A stretch of 64,000 nt of DNA, taken from contig NZ_FTOV01000002.1 in NCBI RefSeq assembly GCF_900156825.1, positions 124,001 to 188,000 on the forward strand, in the 5' to 3' direction. Below are positions 1-8,861 of this stretch, piece by piece. The number at the start of each line of letters is the position of its first letter. Position 1 is the first letter of the stretch. Origin of the DNA: Chryseobacterium gambrini. GTDB lineage: Bacteria > Bacteroidota > Bacteroidia > Flavobacteriales > Weeksellaceae. The position numbers and the translations under genes were made by a program. The notes under the pieces were generated by a model that saw only the letters and a list, made by a program, of their open reading frames with translations, ran no database searches and had not been told where the DNA came from.

Positions 1-110
1 ATTCTTAATTTTAGTTTATAAATTTCACTTTCATAATATTGTCCTTCTGCATATTGACAATTGAATAAATGGATAAAAAATAAAAAGAATAGTGGTATTA
101 GTTTTTTCAT
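1..110 (-). CDS. Partial exported protein, 3' end outside window
   Basis: Only the first 36 codons are visible, read leftward from an ATG at 110 to the window edge. The N-terminus is MKKLIPLFFLFFIHLFNCQ, a lysine pair and a hydrophobic stretch typical of a Sec signal peptide. The cysteine at residue 18 could be a loose Bacteroidota lipobox (FNC), but the residues before it fit poorly. The rest (YAEGQYYESEIYKLKLR) matches nothing I recognise. It sits 46 bp downstream of the next minus-strand gene and may be co-transcribed with it. Function unknown. Confidence 0.55.
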   Translation of the reverse strand, partial: MKKLIPLFFLFFIHLFNCQYAEGQYYESEIYKLKLR

Positions 111-156
111 GACAAAAAGAAATGGTTCTTTTATTAACGAGATGTATGTTTAAAAA

Positions 157-687
157 TTATTGAATACTATCAATATTCTTTTTTAAATAATCAAACTTAT
201 CCGTGTTGATGTCTCCAATGGTAGATTCTACGCTGTATTGTTTAGAAACAATAATATATCTGTTCTTTTCATAGCAATGCTTTATAATTTCAACAGAAAT
301 CGATTCGTTGTTATCCAGATTAATAATTCCGCTAAAGCTTTCGCACCTGTAACGTCCTTCATCATTTTCGAAATGATCAAAAATACCTTTCATATCCTCT
401 TTACTGAAAAATATGTTTTCAATATCTGCTGAAACAATAGTGTGTTTTCTCAACGTTCTTTTAAAATCATATTCTACAATTTCTTTAGCTACCCAAAAGC
501 AGGTTGAGCTAAATACAAGCAATAATCCTGAAATGTAAGAGAGCTTCATTATTTCTTCATAAACTTTTTCTTTTACGTTCGGAGGGTAATAAAGTATTTT
601 CTTTATAAATATGATTATGAAATAAACTGCACAGGCTATTGCAGAAATATATCCTAAAGTGGCTATTAGAGAAATTAGTGTTTTCAT
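157..687 (-). CDS. Hypothetical membrane protein, 176 aa
   Basis: I do not recognise this family. Two hydrophobic segments are visible, at about residues 5-28 and 50-68, separated by a charged loop (KKILYYPPNVKEKVYEE). A soluble C-terminal domain of about 100 residues follows and contains two cysteines. The likely topology is two inner-membrane helices with the C-terminal domain on the side of the N-terminus. The start codon lies directly after the aspS terminator T-tract, so expression may rely on read-through or on a promoter I cannot see. The partial exported protein at the window edge follows 46 bp downstream. Confidence 0.6.
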   Translation of the reverse strand: MKTLISLIATLGYISAIACAVYFIIIFIKKILYYPPNVKEKVYEEIMKLSYISGLLLVFSSTCFWVAKEIVEYDFKRTLRKHTIVSADIENIFFSKEDMKGIFDHFENDEGRYRCESFSGIINLDNNESISVEIIKHCYEKNRYIIVSKQYSVESTIGDINTDKFDYLKKNIDSIQ

Positions 688-716
688 AAAAAAAGCGGAG
701 AAAAAATCCCCGCTTC
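688..716 (-). terminator. Rho-independent terminator of aspS
   Basis: On the minus strand this reads AAGCGG, a loop, then CCGCTT followed by a run of T. It starts just after the aspS stop codon. Confidence 0.8.
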
Positions 717-720
717 TAAT

Positions 721-2475
721 TTATGCTTTTAAATTTAATTTCAGTTCCAGTTCATCGAGCTGTTCCTCAGCAATCGAAGAAGGCGCATCGATCATCACAT
801 CACGCCCTGAGTTATTTTTAGGGAAAGCGATATAATCTCTGATCACTTCGTTTCCGTCCAGAATTGCTACCAAACGGTCAAATCCGAAAGCTAATCCACC
901 GTGTGGCGGCGCTCCGTATTTGAAGGCGTTCATTAAGAAACCAAACTGTGCTTCTGCTTCTTCTTTGGAGAATCCTAAAAGGTCGAACATTTTAGACTGA
1001 AGATCTTTATCGAAAATTCTGATAGAACCTCCGCCGATTTCATTTCCGTTCAACACCATATCGTAAGCGTTTGCTCTTGCTTTTCCCGGATCTGTTTCCA
1101 GTAAATGAATATCTTCCGGTTTTGGAGACGTGAAAGGGTGGTGCATCGCGTGATAACGTCCGCTTTCTTCATCAAATTCCAATAATGGGAAATCAACTAC
1201 CCAAAGTGGCGCGAATTCGTTTCCTTTTCTTAATCCTAAACGGTTTCCAAGCTCCATTCTTAAAGCCGAAAGCTGCGTTCTTACTTTATTTTCGTTTCCG
1301 GAAAGAATCAACATTAAATCGCCTTCTTTAGCTCCGAATTTCTCAATAATTTTTGCTAAATCTTCCTCGCTGTAGAATTTATTTACCGAAGACGTTTTTA
1401 CCCCGTCATTCTGGAATTTCACCCAAACCATTCCCGAAGCGCCGATTTGTGGTCTTTTTACCCAATCCACAAGCTCGTCGATCTGTTTTCTTGTATAATC
1501 TGCACATCCTTCAACATTGATTCCCACAACCAGTTCTGCTTCATCAAATATTTTGAAATCTTTACCTTTTATCAGTTCATTCAGTTCCACGAATTCCATT
1601 CCGAAACGGATGTCCGGTTTGTCGTTTCCGTATTTCTGCATCGCATCAGCGAAAGTCATTCTTGGGAAATCTCCGAATTCCTGACCAGTGATATCTTTCA
1701 ATAAAGTTTTCGTCATTCCTTCAAAAACATTCATCACATCTTCCTGCTCTACAAAAGCCATTTCGCAGTCGATTTGTGTAAATTCCGGCTGTCTGTCGGC
1801 TCTTAAATCCTCGTCACGGAAACATTTTACGATCTGGAAATATTTATCCATTCCGCCAACCATCAATAATTGCTTGAAAGTCTGCGGAGATTGCGGCAAA
1901 GCATAAAACTGTCCCGGATTCATTCTGCTCGGAACCACGAAATCTCTTGCTCCTTCCGGAGTGGATTTAATTAAAACCGGAGTTTCAACTTCGATAAATC
2001 CGTTGTCTGAAAGATAGTTTCTCACTTTCTGTGCCATTTTATGACGGAAAATCAATTTATCTTTTACAGGATTTCTTCTGATATCCAGATAACGGTATTT
2101 CATTCTCAATTCTTCACCACCATCTGTTTCGTCCTCAATGGTGAAAGGCGGAAGCTGAGATTCATTAAGAACTGTTAAATTCTCCACTAAAATCTCAATT
2201 TCTCCTGTCGGAATATTGGGGTTTTTGCTTACTCTTTCGATAACTTTTCCGGTAACCTGAATCACAAATTCACGTCCCAGTTTTTTAGCATTTTCCATCA
2301 GTTCCGCTGTAGAACGATCCTGGTCGAAAACAAGCTGTGTAATTCCGTAACGATCCCGAAGATCTATCCAAATCATAAATCCTTTATCACGGATAGTCTG
2401 TACCCATCCTGAAAGTGTAACTTCTTCATTAAGATTTTTAAGAGATAATTCTCCGTTTGTGTGCGATCGAAACAT
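721..2475 (-). CDS. aspS: Aspartyl-tRNA synthetase
   Basis: Class II aminoacyl-tRNA synthetase, charging tRNA-Asp in the cytosol. The 584 residues match the bacterial AspRS length (about 590). Order: N-terminal OB-fold anticodon-binding domain ([18 protein letters not shown]), catalytic core with motif 2 ([18 protein letters not shown]), a GAD-type insertion in the middle, and motif 3 near the C-terminus ([13 protein letters not shown]). I chose the ATG at 2475, giving [15 protein letters not shown]. The reading frame stays open 31 codons further upstream, but that extension is not conserved and contains a promoter (2536-2569), so it cannot be translated from that transcript. Own terminator at 688-716. 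Confidence 0.95.
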   Translation of the reverse strand: MFRSHTNGELSLKNLNEEVTLSGWVQTIRDKGFMIWIDLRDRYGITQLVFDQDRSTAELMENAKKLGREFVIQVTGKVIERVSKNPNIPTGEIEILVENLTVLNESQLPPFTIEDETDGGEELRMKYRYLDIRRNPVKDKLIFRHKMAQKVRNYLSDNGFIEVETPVLIKSTPEGARDFVVPSRMNPGQFYALPQSPQTFKQLLMVGGMDKYFQIVKCFRDEDLRADRQPEFTQIDCEMAFVEQEDVMNVFEGMTKTLLKDITGQEFGDFPRMTFADAMQKYGNDKPDIRFGMEFVELNELIKGKDFKIFDEAELVVGINVEGCADYTRKQIDELVDWVKRPQIGASGMVWVKFQNDGVKTSSVNKFYSEEDLAKIIEKFGAKEGDLMLILSGNENKVRTQLSALRMELGNRLGLRKGNEFAPLWVVDFPLLEFDEESGRYHAMHHPFTSPKPEDIHLLETDPGKARANAYDMVLNGNEIGGGSIRIFDKDLQSKMFDLLGFSKEEAEAQFGFLMNAFKYGAPPHGGLAFGFDRLVAILDGNEVIRDYIAFPKNNSGRDVMIDAPSSIAEEQLDELELKLNLKA

Positions 2476-2535
2476 AATTATTTGTTTAAAGTTCAATGTA
2501 TAAGGCTCTGATCCGAACCTTGAATTTTCCGTTGG

Positions 2536-2569
2536 CAAAGATAAGATTTTTGCAGGTTTTAAAAACAAA
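2536..2569 (-). promoter_or_regulatory. Bacteroidota -33/-7 promoter of aspS
   Basis: On the minus strand TTTG (2566-2569), 22 bp, then TATCTTTG (2536-2543) match the TTTG / TAnnTTTG consensus. The predicted start of transcription is near 2530, about 55 nt before the aspS ATG. The -33 box lies at the edge of the upstream gene's terminator T-tract. Confidence 0.75.
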
Positions 2570-2590
2570 AAAACTTCCCGAAGGAAGTTT
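2565..2590 (-). terminator. Terminator of the ankyrin gene
   Basis: The minus strand reads AAACTTCC, loop TTCG, GGAAGTTT, then a T run. It follows the stop of the ankyrin-repeat gene by 23 bp. Confidence 0.85.
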
Positions 2591-2613
2591 TAAATTATTT
2601 ATCTCTAAAAAAA

Positions 2614-3045
2614 TTAAAGAACCATTGCCATTGCAGACTGTTTATTTTTAACAGCGTAGTCTTTTGTCGTTTTGCCTTTGCTGTCTTTTGCCTCTTTTTT
2701 AGCCCCGAATTTCATCAGCATTTTTGCGGCATCCATGTTTCCGGAAGCTGCTGCGTTCATTAGAGGAGTAACATCGCTGCAAGACTTGTTAACATCAGTT
2801 TTACTCACCAGATAATTGAAAACATTTTTTTTGTTTTCTTTTACACTCAAAGAAAGTAGATCTGTCTTTGTACCATTTACTGTGTAGCATTTTGAAAAAT
2901 CTTCCTGACCGAAAGCTTTCTGAAAACTTTCCAGATTATCGGTACGGAACGTATTCAATTGTTCTGCTGATAACTCCTGTGCAAATAATCCGTTGGCAAA
3001 AACAGAAAGTCCGAATAGCAAAGTTGCTGTAATTATTTTTTTCAT
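2614..3045 (-). CDS. Exported ankyrin-repeat protein, 143 aa
   Basis: A signal peptide occupies residues 1-22 (MKKIITATLLFGLSVFANG, then LFAQ cleavage), so the protein is exported. Residues 55-135 carry about two ankyrin repeats, seen in TDLLSLSVKENKKNVFNYLV and TPLMNAAASGNMDAAKMLM. Two cysteines (in FSKCYTV and NKSCSDV) could form a disulphide in the periplasm. Ankyrin repeats mediate protein contacts; the partner is unknown. Monocistronic: a candidate -7 box (TAGCTTTG on the minus strand, 3072-3079) lies upstream with a TTG 16 bp before it, and a strong terminator follows. Confidence 0.8.
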   Translation of the reverse strand: MKKIITATLLFGLSVFANGLFAQELSAEQLNTFRTDNLESFQKAFGQEDFSKCYTVNGTKTDLLSLSVKENKKNVFNYLVSKTDVNKSCSDVTPLMNAAASGNMDAAKMLMKFGAKKEAKDSKGKTTKDYAVKNKQSAMAMVL

Positions 3046-3103
3046 AAAACTTGATTTATCTAAAGAATATACAAAGCTAAATAAAATTTTTCGATCAATG
3101 TTG

Positions 3104-3178
3104 CTAATTATTAATCCATTTCGTTGCTTTTTCCAAAACTTCGTCCTTATTGTTTTTAATTCCGTCTATTGAATTTAC
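3104..3178 (-). pseudogene. Remnant of an S41 peptidase C-terminus
   Basis: The minus strand encodes IDGIKNNKDEVLEKATKWINN followed by TAG, closely matching the last residues of the intact S41 peptidase 2.6 kb away (IDGIKNNKDEVLEKSIEWIKN). At DNA level 3128-3171 equals 5819-5862 base for base (44 bp), and the wider 61-bp alignment has five mismatches. No body of the gene remains; an in-frame stop lies just upstream at 3179-3181. It is either the tail of a deleted paralogue or a copy left by a rearrangement. Confidence 0.75.
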
Positions 3179-3706
3179 TCAAACCAGAGTTCATAAATCG
3201 GTTGATGTTGAATAAAAAAATAAAAAGAGTGCGCGCTAAAAAATGACATATATCTTGAAATTAAATGTTTGGAAACAACTCGTGTAAAAACATGGTTACA
3301 AATCCATGCTATCGGTCAGTTCTTATTCATCAAGTTATTTTTCAAGTCCATGCTTTCGTGTGAAATTCTGACAACTTCAATCCTGTGTTTTGAAATAACT
3401 TGATAGAAAATTATGTGTTTTCCAGTTCTCAAGCTGACTAGCCGAATAACAGCTTAAGTATTTGAATTTAATTGTAACCTCCGTAAATTTCAAAATAAAA
3501 AGCAAAAAACCCCTAAAACTTGAGGTATTGCAAATGCCAACACTTTCTCGAGCAATAGGGATTTTAATGAGTTGTATTATCGTTTTTGTAAGAGTACAAA
3601 AATGAGATTATTAGAAATAATCTTCGATTTTTATTATCAACATTTATTTTTTGAAAAAAAATCTACTTTCAAAAAACATGATACTTTTTTTAATTATTAA
3701 TTGGTA
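3179..3706. other. Gene-free decayed intergenic region
   Basis: Apart from the ParE-like remnant this stretch has no credible gene. It is AT-rich, with a small hairpin (CATGG...CCATG, 3291-3309) and a weak minus-strand terminator-like element near 3506-3530, possibly ending the delta-60 gene transcript. Confidence 0.5.
3316..3453 (-). pseudogene. Remnant of a RelE/ParE-family toxin
   Basis: Forty-five codons without a start codon read AVIRLVSLRTGKHIIFYQVI and then KHRIEVVRISHESMDL to a TGA. The arrangement 'GKHxIFYxV...IEVVRIxHxxMDL' is the typical C-terminal strand pattern of ParE/RelE toxins of type II toxin-antitoxin systems. The N-terminal half is missing (TAA at 3454-3456), and I found no antitoxin upstream. 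It sits in the same decayed region as the S41 remnant. Family assignment is from pattern recognition. Confidence 0.6.
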
Positions 3707-5275
3707 TTACTTTTTAATAATTTTTGTTGTTTTCACTTCATTATCGCAAATTGCTTTTACCCAATAGGTTCCTCTCGCTAAATTTGAAGTGTCTATTTTG
3801 GCATCTTTAGCATTAATTTCTTCAGTAAATAATTTTTGTCCTACTGCATTATAAATGGTTACAGAAATAATTTTTTTATTGTAAGAAAGATTCAAAATAT
3901 CCTTTACTGGATTAGGATAGCATAATAAATCTTGTTGAGTAATAACTTCTTCAGCAGATAAAACAGAATTGTTTTTAAACTTTACTATAGCTGTTTTACT
4001 AGGTGAAGTAGTAGTTGCATTAATAACAGCACTTATATAGATTTCTGTCATATTAGAATTTGTTCCAACATTTGTTAAATATTCATTAGCTGTTGGATCA
4101 ATATCATATATAACAAAGCCATTTGTTCCGAATGTGTTGTCTAATGTGCCATTGGTGTTGAAACGGGCTAACATTATTTCTTTATTCTGGGTAGTACTAG
4201 AATCTACATAGGTGGTGTTTCCTATCAATAAAATTTTACCATCTGGTTGTACCAACATTCTTTGAAAATTAGTTTTATATGCGGTTATAGATGAAAAAGC
4301 TGTAGAAACATTCAAATACCCTGAAAAATTACTACTGCCAAAATTGTAGTCTAAATTGCCAAACTTATCTGTTTTGTAGATTCGGTAGTAGTATAATGAT
4401 TGTCCATTATTATATTTATTATCTACTGCTAATGTGTAAACATTATCTTGTGCATCTAGATAATAATCTACACCACCATTGCTGCCACTACTCGAACCTT
4501 GAGAAGCAGTAAATATAAAACTATTAATTAGGCTACCTTGAGAATAGTACTTTGTTACAAATGCCTTTGAACCCTCCCTATGACTAACACCTGAATTATT
4601 ATTAATTCTTACTGCCTCACCTCCTACAAAGTAATTTCCATCAGAAGATTTCAAAATTTTTCTCGCACTTGTGGTGATATGAATTCCTGTACCTCCCGTT
4701 ACTGCTGGAGTATATACTGGCGAAATAATAAAATTTGTAGTTCCAGTTTCACTTTTTAAGATCACCACACCACGACTTCCCATATAATAGTCATCATTCG
4801 CCACAATAAAAAAAGTATCGTTGCTATTATTATTAGAAAGTGTAACTGTTGGGTTATATATACAAGGAGAGCAACCTGAATTACTAAAGTCAACACTATT
4901 ATTTGCTGAAGTACCAAAAGTAGTGTCTATACTGCCATCAGAATTCAATCTTACAACTCTTGATTGGTATAAGTTAAGTGCTTCTTGTGTTAACAATTTT
5001 CCATTAGGATAAAGACTTATGCTCCTATAGGTGTTTGGATTTGAAAAAACTCCCATATTACCAAAAGTAGTATCTAATGCACCGTTGTTTGTTAGTTTTT
5101 TTATTTGGTTATTAATCATCAAAAAAACTTTACCATCGTTTGTAGTTTGTATATATGGAGTACCAGGTGCGTCGAAGCGTACTCCGTTGTTGCCAAAAGT
5201 TAAATCTACTTGTCCGTCTTGTGCAGATACAAATCTCGAAAGAATCAGTAAAGCAAAAAATAATTGTTTTTTCAT
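3707..5275 (-). CDS. T9SS type A exported delta-60 repeat protein, 522 aa
   Basis: Signal peptide MKKQLFFALLILSRFVSAQ, then a beta-rich body with delta-60 repeats. The signature 'DxTFG' occurs at least five times (VDLTFGNNG, LDTTFGNMG, IDTTFGTSA, LDYNFGSSN, LDNTFGTNG). The last 75 residues are a T9SS type A sorting domain (CYPNPVKDILNLSYN ... GTYWVKA ... KIIKK), so the protein should cross the outer membrane through the type IX system and be released or anchored at the surface. Function is unknown; such repeats often form propeller-like folds. It begins 8 bp after the truncated beta-helix gene and apparently shares its promoter. Confidence 0.85.
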   Translation of the reverse strand: MKKQLFFALLILSRFVSAQDGQVDLTFGNNGVRFDAPGTPYIQTTNDGKVFLMINNQIKKLTNNGALDTTFGNMGVFSNPNTYRSISLYPNGKLLTQEALNLYQSRVVRLNSDGSIDTTFGTSANNSVDFSNSGCSPCIYNPTVTLSNNNSNDTFFIVANDDYYMGSRGVVILKSETGTTNFIISPVYTPAVTGGTGIHITTSARKILKSSDGNYFVGGEAVRINNNSGVSHREGSKAFVTKYYSQGSLINSFIFTASQGSSSGSNGGVDYYLDAQDNVYTLAVDNKYNNGQSLYYYRIYKTDKFGNLDYNFGSSNFSGYLNVSTAFSSITAYKTNFQRMLVQPDGKILLIGNTTYVDSSTTQNKEIMLARFNTNGTLDNTFGTNGFVIYDIDPTANEYLTNVGTNSNMTEIYISAVINATTTSPSKTAIVKFKNNSVLSAEEVITQQDLLCYPNPVKDILNLSYNKKIISVTIYNAVGQKLFTEEINAKDAKIDTSNLARGTYWVKAICDNEVKTTKIIKK

Positions 5276-5283
5276 TTGTTTTT

Positions 5284-5595
5284 TTATAAAATTGAACGTT
5301 TTTGATTAGTAATTACAGGAACTATAGAAGTAGTACCTTGTACATAGTAATTGCTGAAATTAATTTCGGAAGCAAAAGTAAGCGATTTGTTAATGGTAAG
5401 GTTTTCCAAGTAAGGAACGTTATTTGTTTTGGGTCTAATGATAATACTGTCACCATCATTAGCTGCGGTTATAGCTGAAGAGATTGTAGGATAAGATCCT
5501 CCGGCTCCTAGATCACGGACATAAAGGTCGGCTGCTTTAATTGTTCCAAGACTTATTATGCATAGTAATGCACAAAAGAGGTGCTTTGTTTTCAT
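5284..5595 (-). CDS. Truncated beta-helix exported protein, 103 aa
   Basis: A signal peptide (MKTKHLFCALLCIISLGTIKA) is followed by the start of a right-handed beta-helix (pectate-lyase-like) domain: YPTISSAITAANDGDSIII, then ENLTINKSLTFAS. Proteins with this opening are usually several hundred residues long and end in a sorting domain; here the frame ends after VPVITNQKRSIL with no helix rungs or C-terminal domain. I infer that a deletion fused its 5' end to the leader of the delta-60 gene 8 bp downstream. A -7 box (TAGTTTTG, minus strand, 5625-5632) lies 30 bp upstream. Confidence 0.6.
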   Translation of the reverse strand: MKTKHLFCALLCIISLGTIKAADLYVRDLGAGGSYPTISSAITAANDGDSIIIRPKTNNVPYLENLTINKSLTFASEINFSNYYVQGTTSIVPVITNQKRSIL

Positions 5596-5631
5596 GGTTT
5601 TTGTCTATTTTTGAAATTAGGTAGCAAAACT

Positions 5632-5663
5632 ACATTAATTTTTTTCACGAAAAAAATTAATGT
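5632..5663. repeat. Perfect 14-bp inverted repeat
   Basis: Arms ACATTAATTTTTTT (5632-5645) and AAAAAAATTAATGT (5650-5663) are exact reverse complements around CACG. It touches the -7 box of the truncated beta-helix gene and lies after the S41 stop. It could be an operator or an AT-rich terminator of the S41 gene. Confidence 0.7.
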
Positions 5664-5794
5664 ATTGTAAACTCTATTAATCTTAAATTTTGTGGTATCT
5701 ATTATGGATGTTGAGTTTTATCTAAGTAGAAATAGAGCTGATTGTTTGAATTTTTAAAATCAATTCAAGATTTACGATTGACAAGTTATTAAAG

Positions 5795-7975
5795 TCAGTT
5801 TTTAATCCATTCAATAGATTTTTCCAAAACTTCGTCCTTATTGTTTTTAATTCCGTCTATTGTAGGTTTTACTTCTACATCGGGAACAATTCCTATTCTC
5901 TGGGTTTCTTTTCCGTCGGGATAATAAATGCCGATTCCGCTGATCATGGTGGAAATATTACCCGGAAGTTTTATATCAGAAACATTTCCATCAGCTCCTG
6001 CCGTTGTAGAACCGAAAACTTTTGCATTCGGTGCTGTTCTGAAAGCCATAGTGTGATATTCTGCACTGCTTTGTGTGGTTTCATTAATTAAGATGGCAAT
6101 TTTGCCCTCATAAGATTTTTTTCCGGTTCCCTGTGTTTTTAAACTTGGTGTAAAAGTGAAAAGTCCCGGCTGACTGTTGCTTGTATTCGTGAATTTTACG
6201 AAATCCGAGGATTCAGGTTTTAGCAGTTTTCCCATTTTAAAAACCACAAAATCTGAAGGATAGCTTCTGAAATCGATAACCAAACCTTTTGTGTTTTTAA
6301 TTTTTTCAAAAACTTCAGGAAGAAGATCGGCATTTACACTTCCCATATAAACATAAGCAATGTTGCCATCGAGCATTTTAAAAAACTCTTTTGGCTCTTT
6401 TTTTATTTTAATATCTGAATAAGCATAGGTTTTTATAGTTTTTTCTTCTGTTTTTCCATCTCTTAAAATGGTAAGATTGATGGTTTCTGCATTGCTTCGC
6501 AACAATTTTCTCGAAATGTCCCGAAGTTGAGTAGGATAATTGGAAGCAGGAAGATATTTCAGCATATTTTTAATGATGTTTTCCATATTTTCACCATTAA
6601 TTTCCGTGATGACATCTCCTTTTTTCAATCCGGTCTGTGTTCCTAAATTTTCGTCATAAAAGCCTTCAACCACAGGTTTATTTTCTGCAAAAGTTAATTT
6701 TACCGGAGAATACCTTTCGCCAAAATATTTTTCAAGCGATTTGCTGTTTCCCCAAATGTTGGCATGAGTGTCGTGAATTCTTCCGATCAGTTCCAGAGAA
6801 GCGAGATTGTATTCCGTTTCGTCTTTTGCGTTGATGAATTTTGGGATAAATTCTTTGAGTACGCCTTTCCAGTCTTCCTCGATGAGGTTTTTGTAAGGAA
6901 AATAATACTGAATCATGTTCCAGTATCTGTAAAGAGAAAGCAGTCTGAAACCTTCATCGGGATACTTCATCTCTCTGTAAGGATTTTCATGTCTGAAATC
7001 AGGATTGTCTACATTCGGAAAGAAATCGACGTAATAATTGACTTTTGGTCTTTTAGCATCTTTCAGTTGTAAAAGCAGCTCTGTAAGTTCTTTCGAGAAG
7101 CCGGAATTGGTAATCCAGTCGAGATCCGGCTTGATCTTCACATTTTTAGGCTCAGAATTTTTTGCTGTCTGAAATTTCCCTAAACCTTTGATCCAGTCTG
7201 TTAAAATCTGATCTCTCTGTTCAGCAGAAGCATTTTCAGTTTTTTTATAAATTCTGAAAAGTTCGTAATCCCAGTTGTAGTTTCCTTCGGCTACGCTTGG
7301 ATGATAATATTTCAGATACCCCCAGATTAATCCCAGTTTTTTAAGGTTTTCAATATTATTCTGATCGAGGTTGATGTTGGATATTTTAGAGCCTTTATCA
7401 AATTCTTTATCAAGCTCAACTTTCGTTAATTTTTTTTCGAAAATTTTAGCATTTTCAATGTCTTTTCCGTCAATGGAAACTTTTAAGTCGTCTACCCAGA
7501 TTTTTCCTTTTCCGGAAAGCAATGCTCCGATAACGATCTGTTGTGTGTTTTCCGGAGACATATTGAGGGTAACCTCATATTTTTTCCAGTCGTTTGTGCC
7601 TTTCAGACCAACGTTTTGCATATTGTTAAAAGCAACTTCAGGATCAATTCTCATCCATAATCCTGCAAATCCATCCGTTACATTTTCTGTTTTGAGATAT
7701 CCGGAAAGCGTAATTTTTCTTCCTGCATAATTATTGGGAAGTGTGTACATGATTGCTCTGAAGCCTTCTGTGCCTTCAGATTCTATCACGGCAGATGCCT
7801 TTCCCTGCTGTTTTTCATTAAAATCGGAAAATACTTTTGCAGAATTATTTCCCATTAATTTCCATAAGGCAGGAGAATTGTTTTCCGAGGTTTCAAAATC
7901 GAGATTTTCAATTTTTTGCTGGGCAAAAGAAGTCATTCCCCATAGAAGAAATGGGACGATGAAATATTTTTTCAT
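5795..7975 (-). CDS. Exported S41-family peptidase, 726 aa
   Basis: Signal peptide MKKYFIVPFLLWGMTSFAQ. Residues about 20-170 resemble a carbohydrate-binding-like jelly roll (NLDFETSENNSPALWKLMG). A helical linker (NLKKLGLIWGYLKYYHP) precedes a PDZ-like segment (GLKKGDVITEINGENM) and the S41 (tail-specific, tricorn-type) protease domain with the nucleophile region TTQSSAEYHTMAFRTAPN and GSTTAGADGNV. The product should be a periplasmic or surface serine endopeptidase; the substrate is unknown. No T9SS C-terminal domain is seen. The last 20 codons have a near-copy at 3104-3178. Confidence 0.88.
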   Translation of the reverse strand: MKKYFIVPFLLWGMTSFAQQKIENLDFETSENNSPALWKLMGNNSAKVFSDFNEKQQGKASAVIESEGTEGFRAIMYTLPNNYAGRKITLSGYLKTENVTDGFAGLWMRIDPEVAFNNMQNVGLKGTNDWKKYEVTLNMSPENTQQIVIGALLSGKGKIWVDDLKVSIDGKDIENAKIFEKKLTKVELDKEFDKGSKISNINLDQNNIENLKKLGLIWGYLKYYHPSVAEGNYNWDYELFRIYKKTENASAEQRDQILTDWIKGLGKFQTAKNSEPKNVKIKPDLDWITNSGFSKELTELLLQLKDAKRPKVNYYVDFFPNVDNPDFRHENPYREMKYPDEGFRLLSLYRYWNMIQYYFPYKNLIEEDWKGVLKEFIPKFINAKDETEYNLASLELIGRIHDTHANIWGNSKSLEKYFGERYSPVKLTFAENKPVVEGFYDENLGTQTGLKKGDVITEINGENMENIIKNMLKYLPASNYPTQLRDISRKLLRSNAETINLTILRDGKTEEKTIKTYAYSDIKIKKEPKEFFKMLDGNIAYVYMGSVNADLLPEVFEKIKNTKGLVIDFRSYPSDFVVFKMGKLLKPESSDFVKFTNTSNSQPGLFTFTPSLKTQGTGKKSYEGKIAILINETTQSSAEYHTMAFRTAPNAKVFGSTTAGADGNVSDIKLPGNISTMISGIGIYYPDGKETQRIGIVPDVEVKPTIDGIKNNKDEVLEKSIEWIKN

Positions 7976-8108
7976 AGTGATTAAATTTTTTTGTCAAATC
8001 TAAAAAGTAAGATCTGATATTATTGTTTGTGAATAATGGTTTTAAGGAAGTTTGTGAGGTTTGAGAATGTTTTTAACGAATTTTTTAGTTTTAAAATCTT
8101 AAAGAATA

Positions 8109-8315
8109 TTAATCTTTTACATATTCAAGGATGTCTCCGGGTTGGCAATCGAGTGCTTTGCAGATCGCTTCCAGTGTTGAAAGCTTTACAGCTTTGGCTT
8201 TTCCGGTCTTAAGAATAGAAAGATTAGCCTGAGTAATGCCAATTTTTTCGGCAAGTTCCTGAGACTGCATTTTTCTTTTCGCCAACATGACGTCTACGTT
8301 GATGATTATTGGCAT
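8109..8315 (-). CDS. XRE-family HTH regulator, 68 aa
   Basis: A minimal Cro/C1-type helix-turn-helix protein: MLAKRKMQSQELAEKIGI, then TQANLSILKTGKAKAVKLST for the recognition region and a C-terminal LEAICKALDCQPGDILEYV. The length matches the YozG-like (HTH_26) group. It begins 3 bp after the DUF2975 gene on the same strand. DUF2975 membrane protein plus small XRE regulator is a widespread pair in Firmicutes and Bacteroidota, so this is likely its dedicated DNA-binding partner. Confidence 0.88.
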   Translation of the reverse strand: MPIIINVDVMLAKRKMQSQELAEKIGITQANLSILKTGKAKAVKLSTLEAICKALDCQPGDILEYVKD

Positions 8316-8318
8316 AAC

Positions 8319-8861
8319 TTAAATTGTTAAATCATTTTCAGTTTTAAGATCAACAGCTTGCTTATAAACCTGAGAAACGATGTATATAATTGCGGATACC
8401 AAAAATAGCTGAAAATTTTGATTGTCAATGCTAAAATTAAAAGTAACTTTATTTAGCAAAGCTTCTGTAATTGTATCACTTATAACTGAAAAACATCCTA
8501 AAGCTAAGGTGTAATTAGCAATTTTTGAAATAATCTTGTAAATTTCTAATGAAAACGGACTCTTCATCTGAATTTTATTCGCCAGTTTTAAAACATTTGA
8601 AAAAAGTATAGTTTGTAATATTCCTAATATGATTGTCATAAAAAGGATCACTATGGAAACTTCTTTTTTTAAAGACTGAATATCCTGTATGTGTAATCTT
8701 TTACTATCTATTTTTATTTTGCTTAAAACACCAACATCAATACCGACTATTTTTGTAATCAGTAAAATAGCAAGAAGAAATATGGTTATATAGGAGAGGA
8801 TTAAATAAAGCCATAAAAGAGTAGTGAGAATGCTCAAAATCGCGGATGAATAATTTTTCAT
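8319..8861 (-). CDS. DUF2975-family membrane protein, 180 aa
   Basis: Four hydrophobic segments at about residues 9-37, 68-92, 112-132 and 150-168, as in DUF2975 proteins. The family is partnered by a small XRE regulator, here 3 bp downstream. The biochemical role is not established; the pairing suggests a membrane sensor that tethers or titrates the regulator, which is inference. A candidate -7 box (TATATTTG, minus strand, 8878-8885) lies 17 bp before the ATG, with no clear -33 box. Confidence 0.75.
   Translation of the reverse strand: MKNYSSAILSILTTLLWLYLILSYITIFLLAILLITKIVGIDVGVLSKIKIDSKRLHIQDIQSLKKEVSIVILFMTIILGILQTILFSNVLKLANKIQMKSPFSLEIYKIISKIANYTLALGCFSVISDTITEALLNKVTFNFSIDNQNFQLFLVSAIIYIVSQVYKQAVDLKTENDLTI

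Noticed and set aside
2476..2568. N-terminal extension of aspS (31 codons)
   Set aside because: It contains the -7 and -33 boxes of the gene and is not conserved in AspRS; the ATG at 2475 is used.
3457..3640. Antitoxin gene upstream of the ParE-like remnant
   Set aside because: Frames are broken by stops and I could not recognise any antitoxin sequence.
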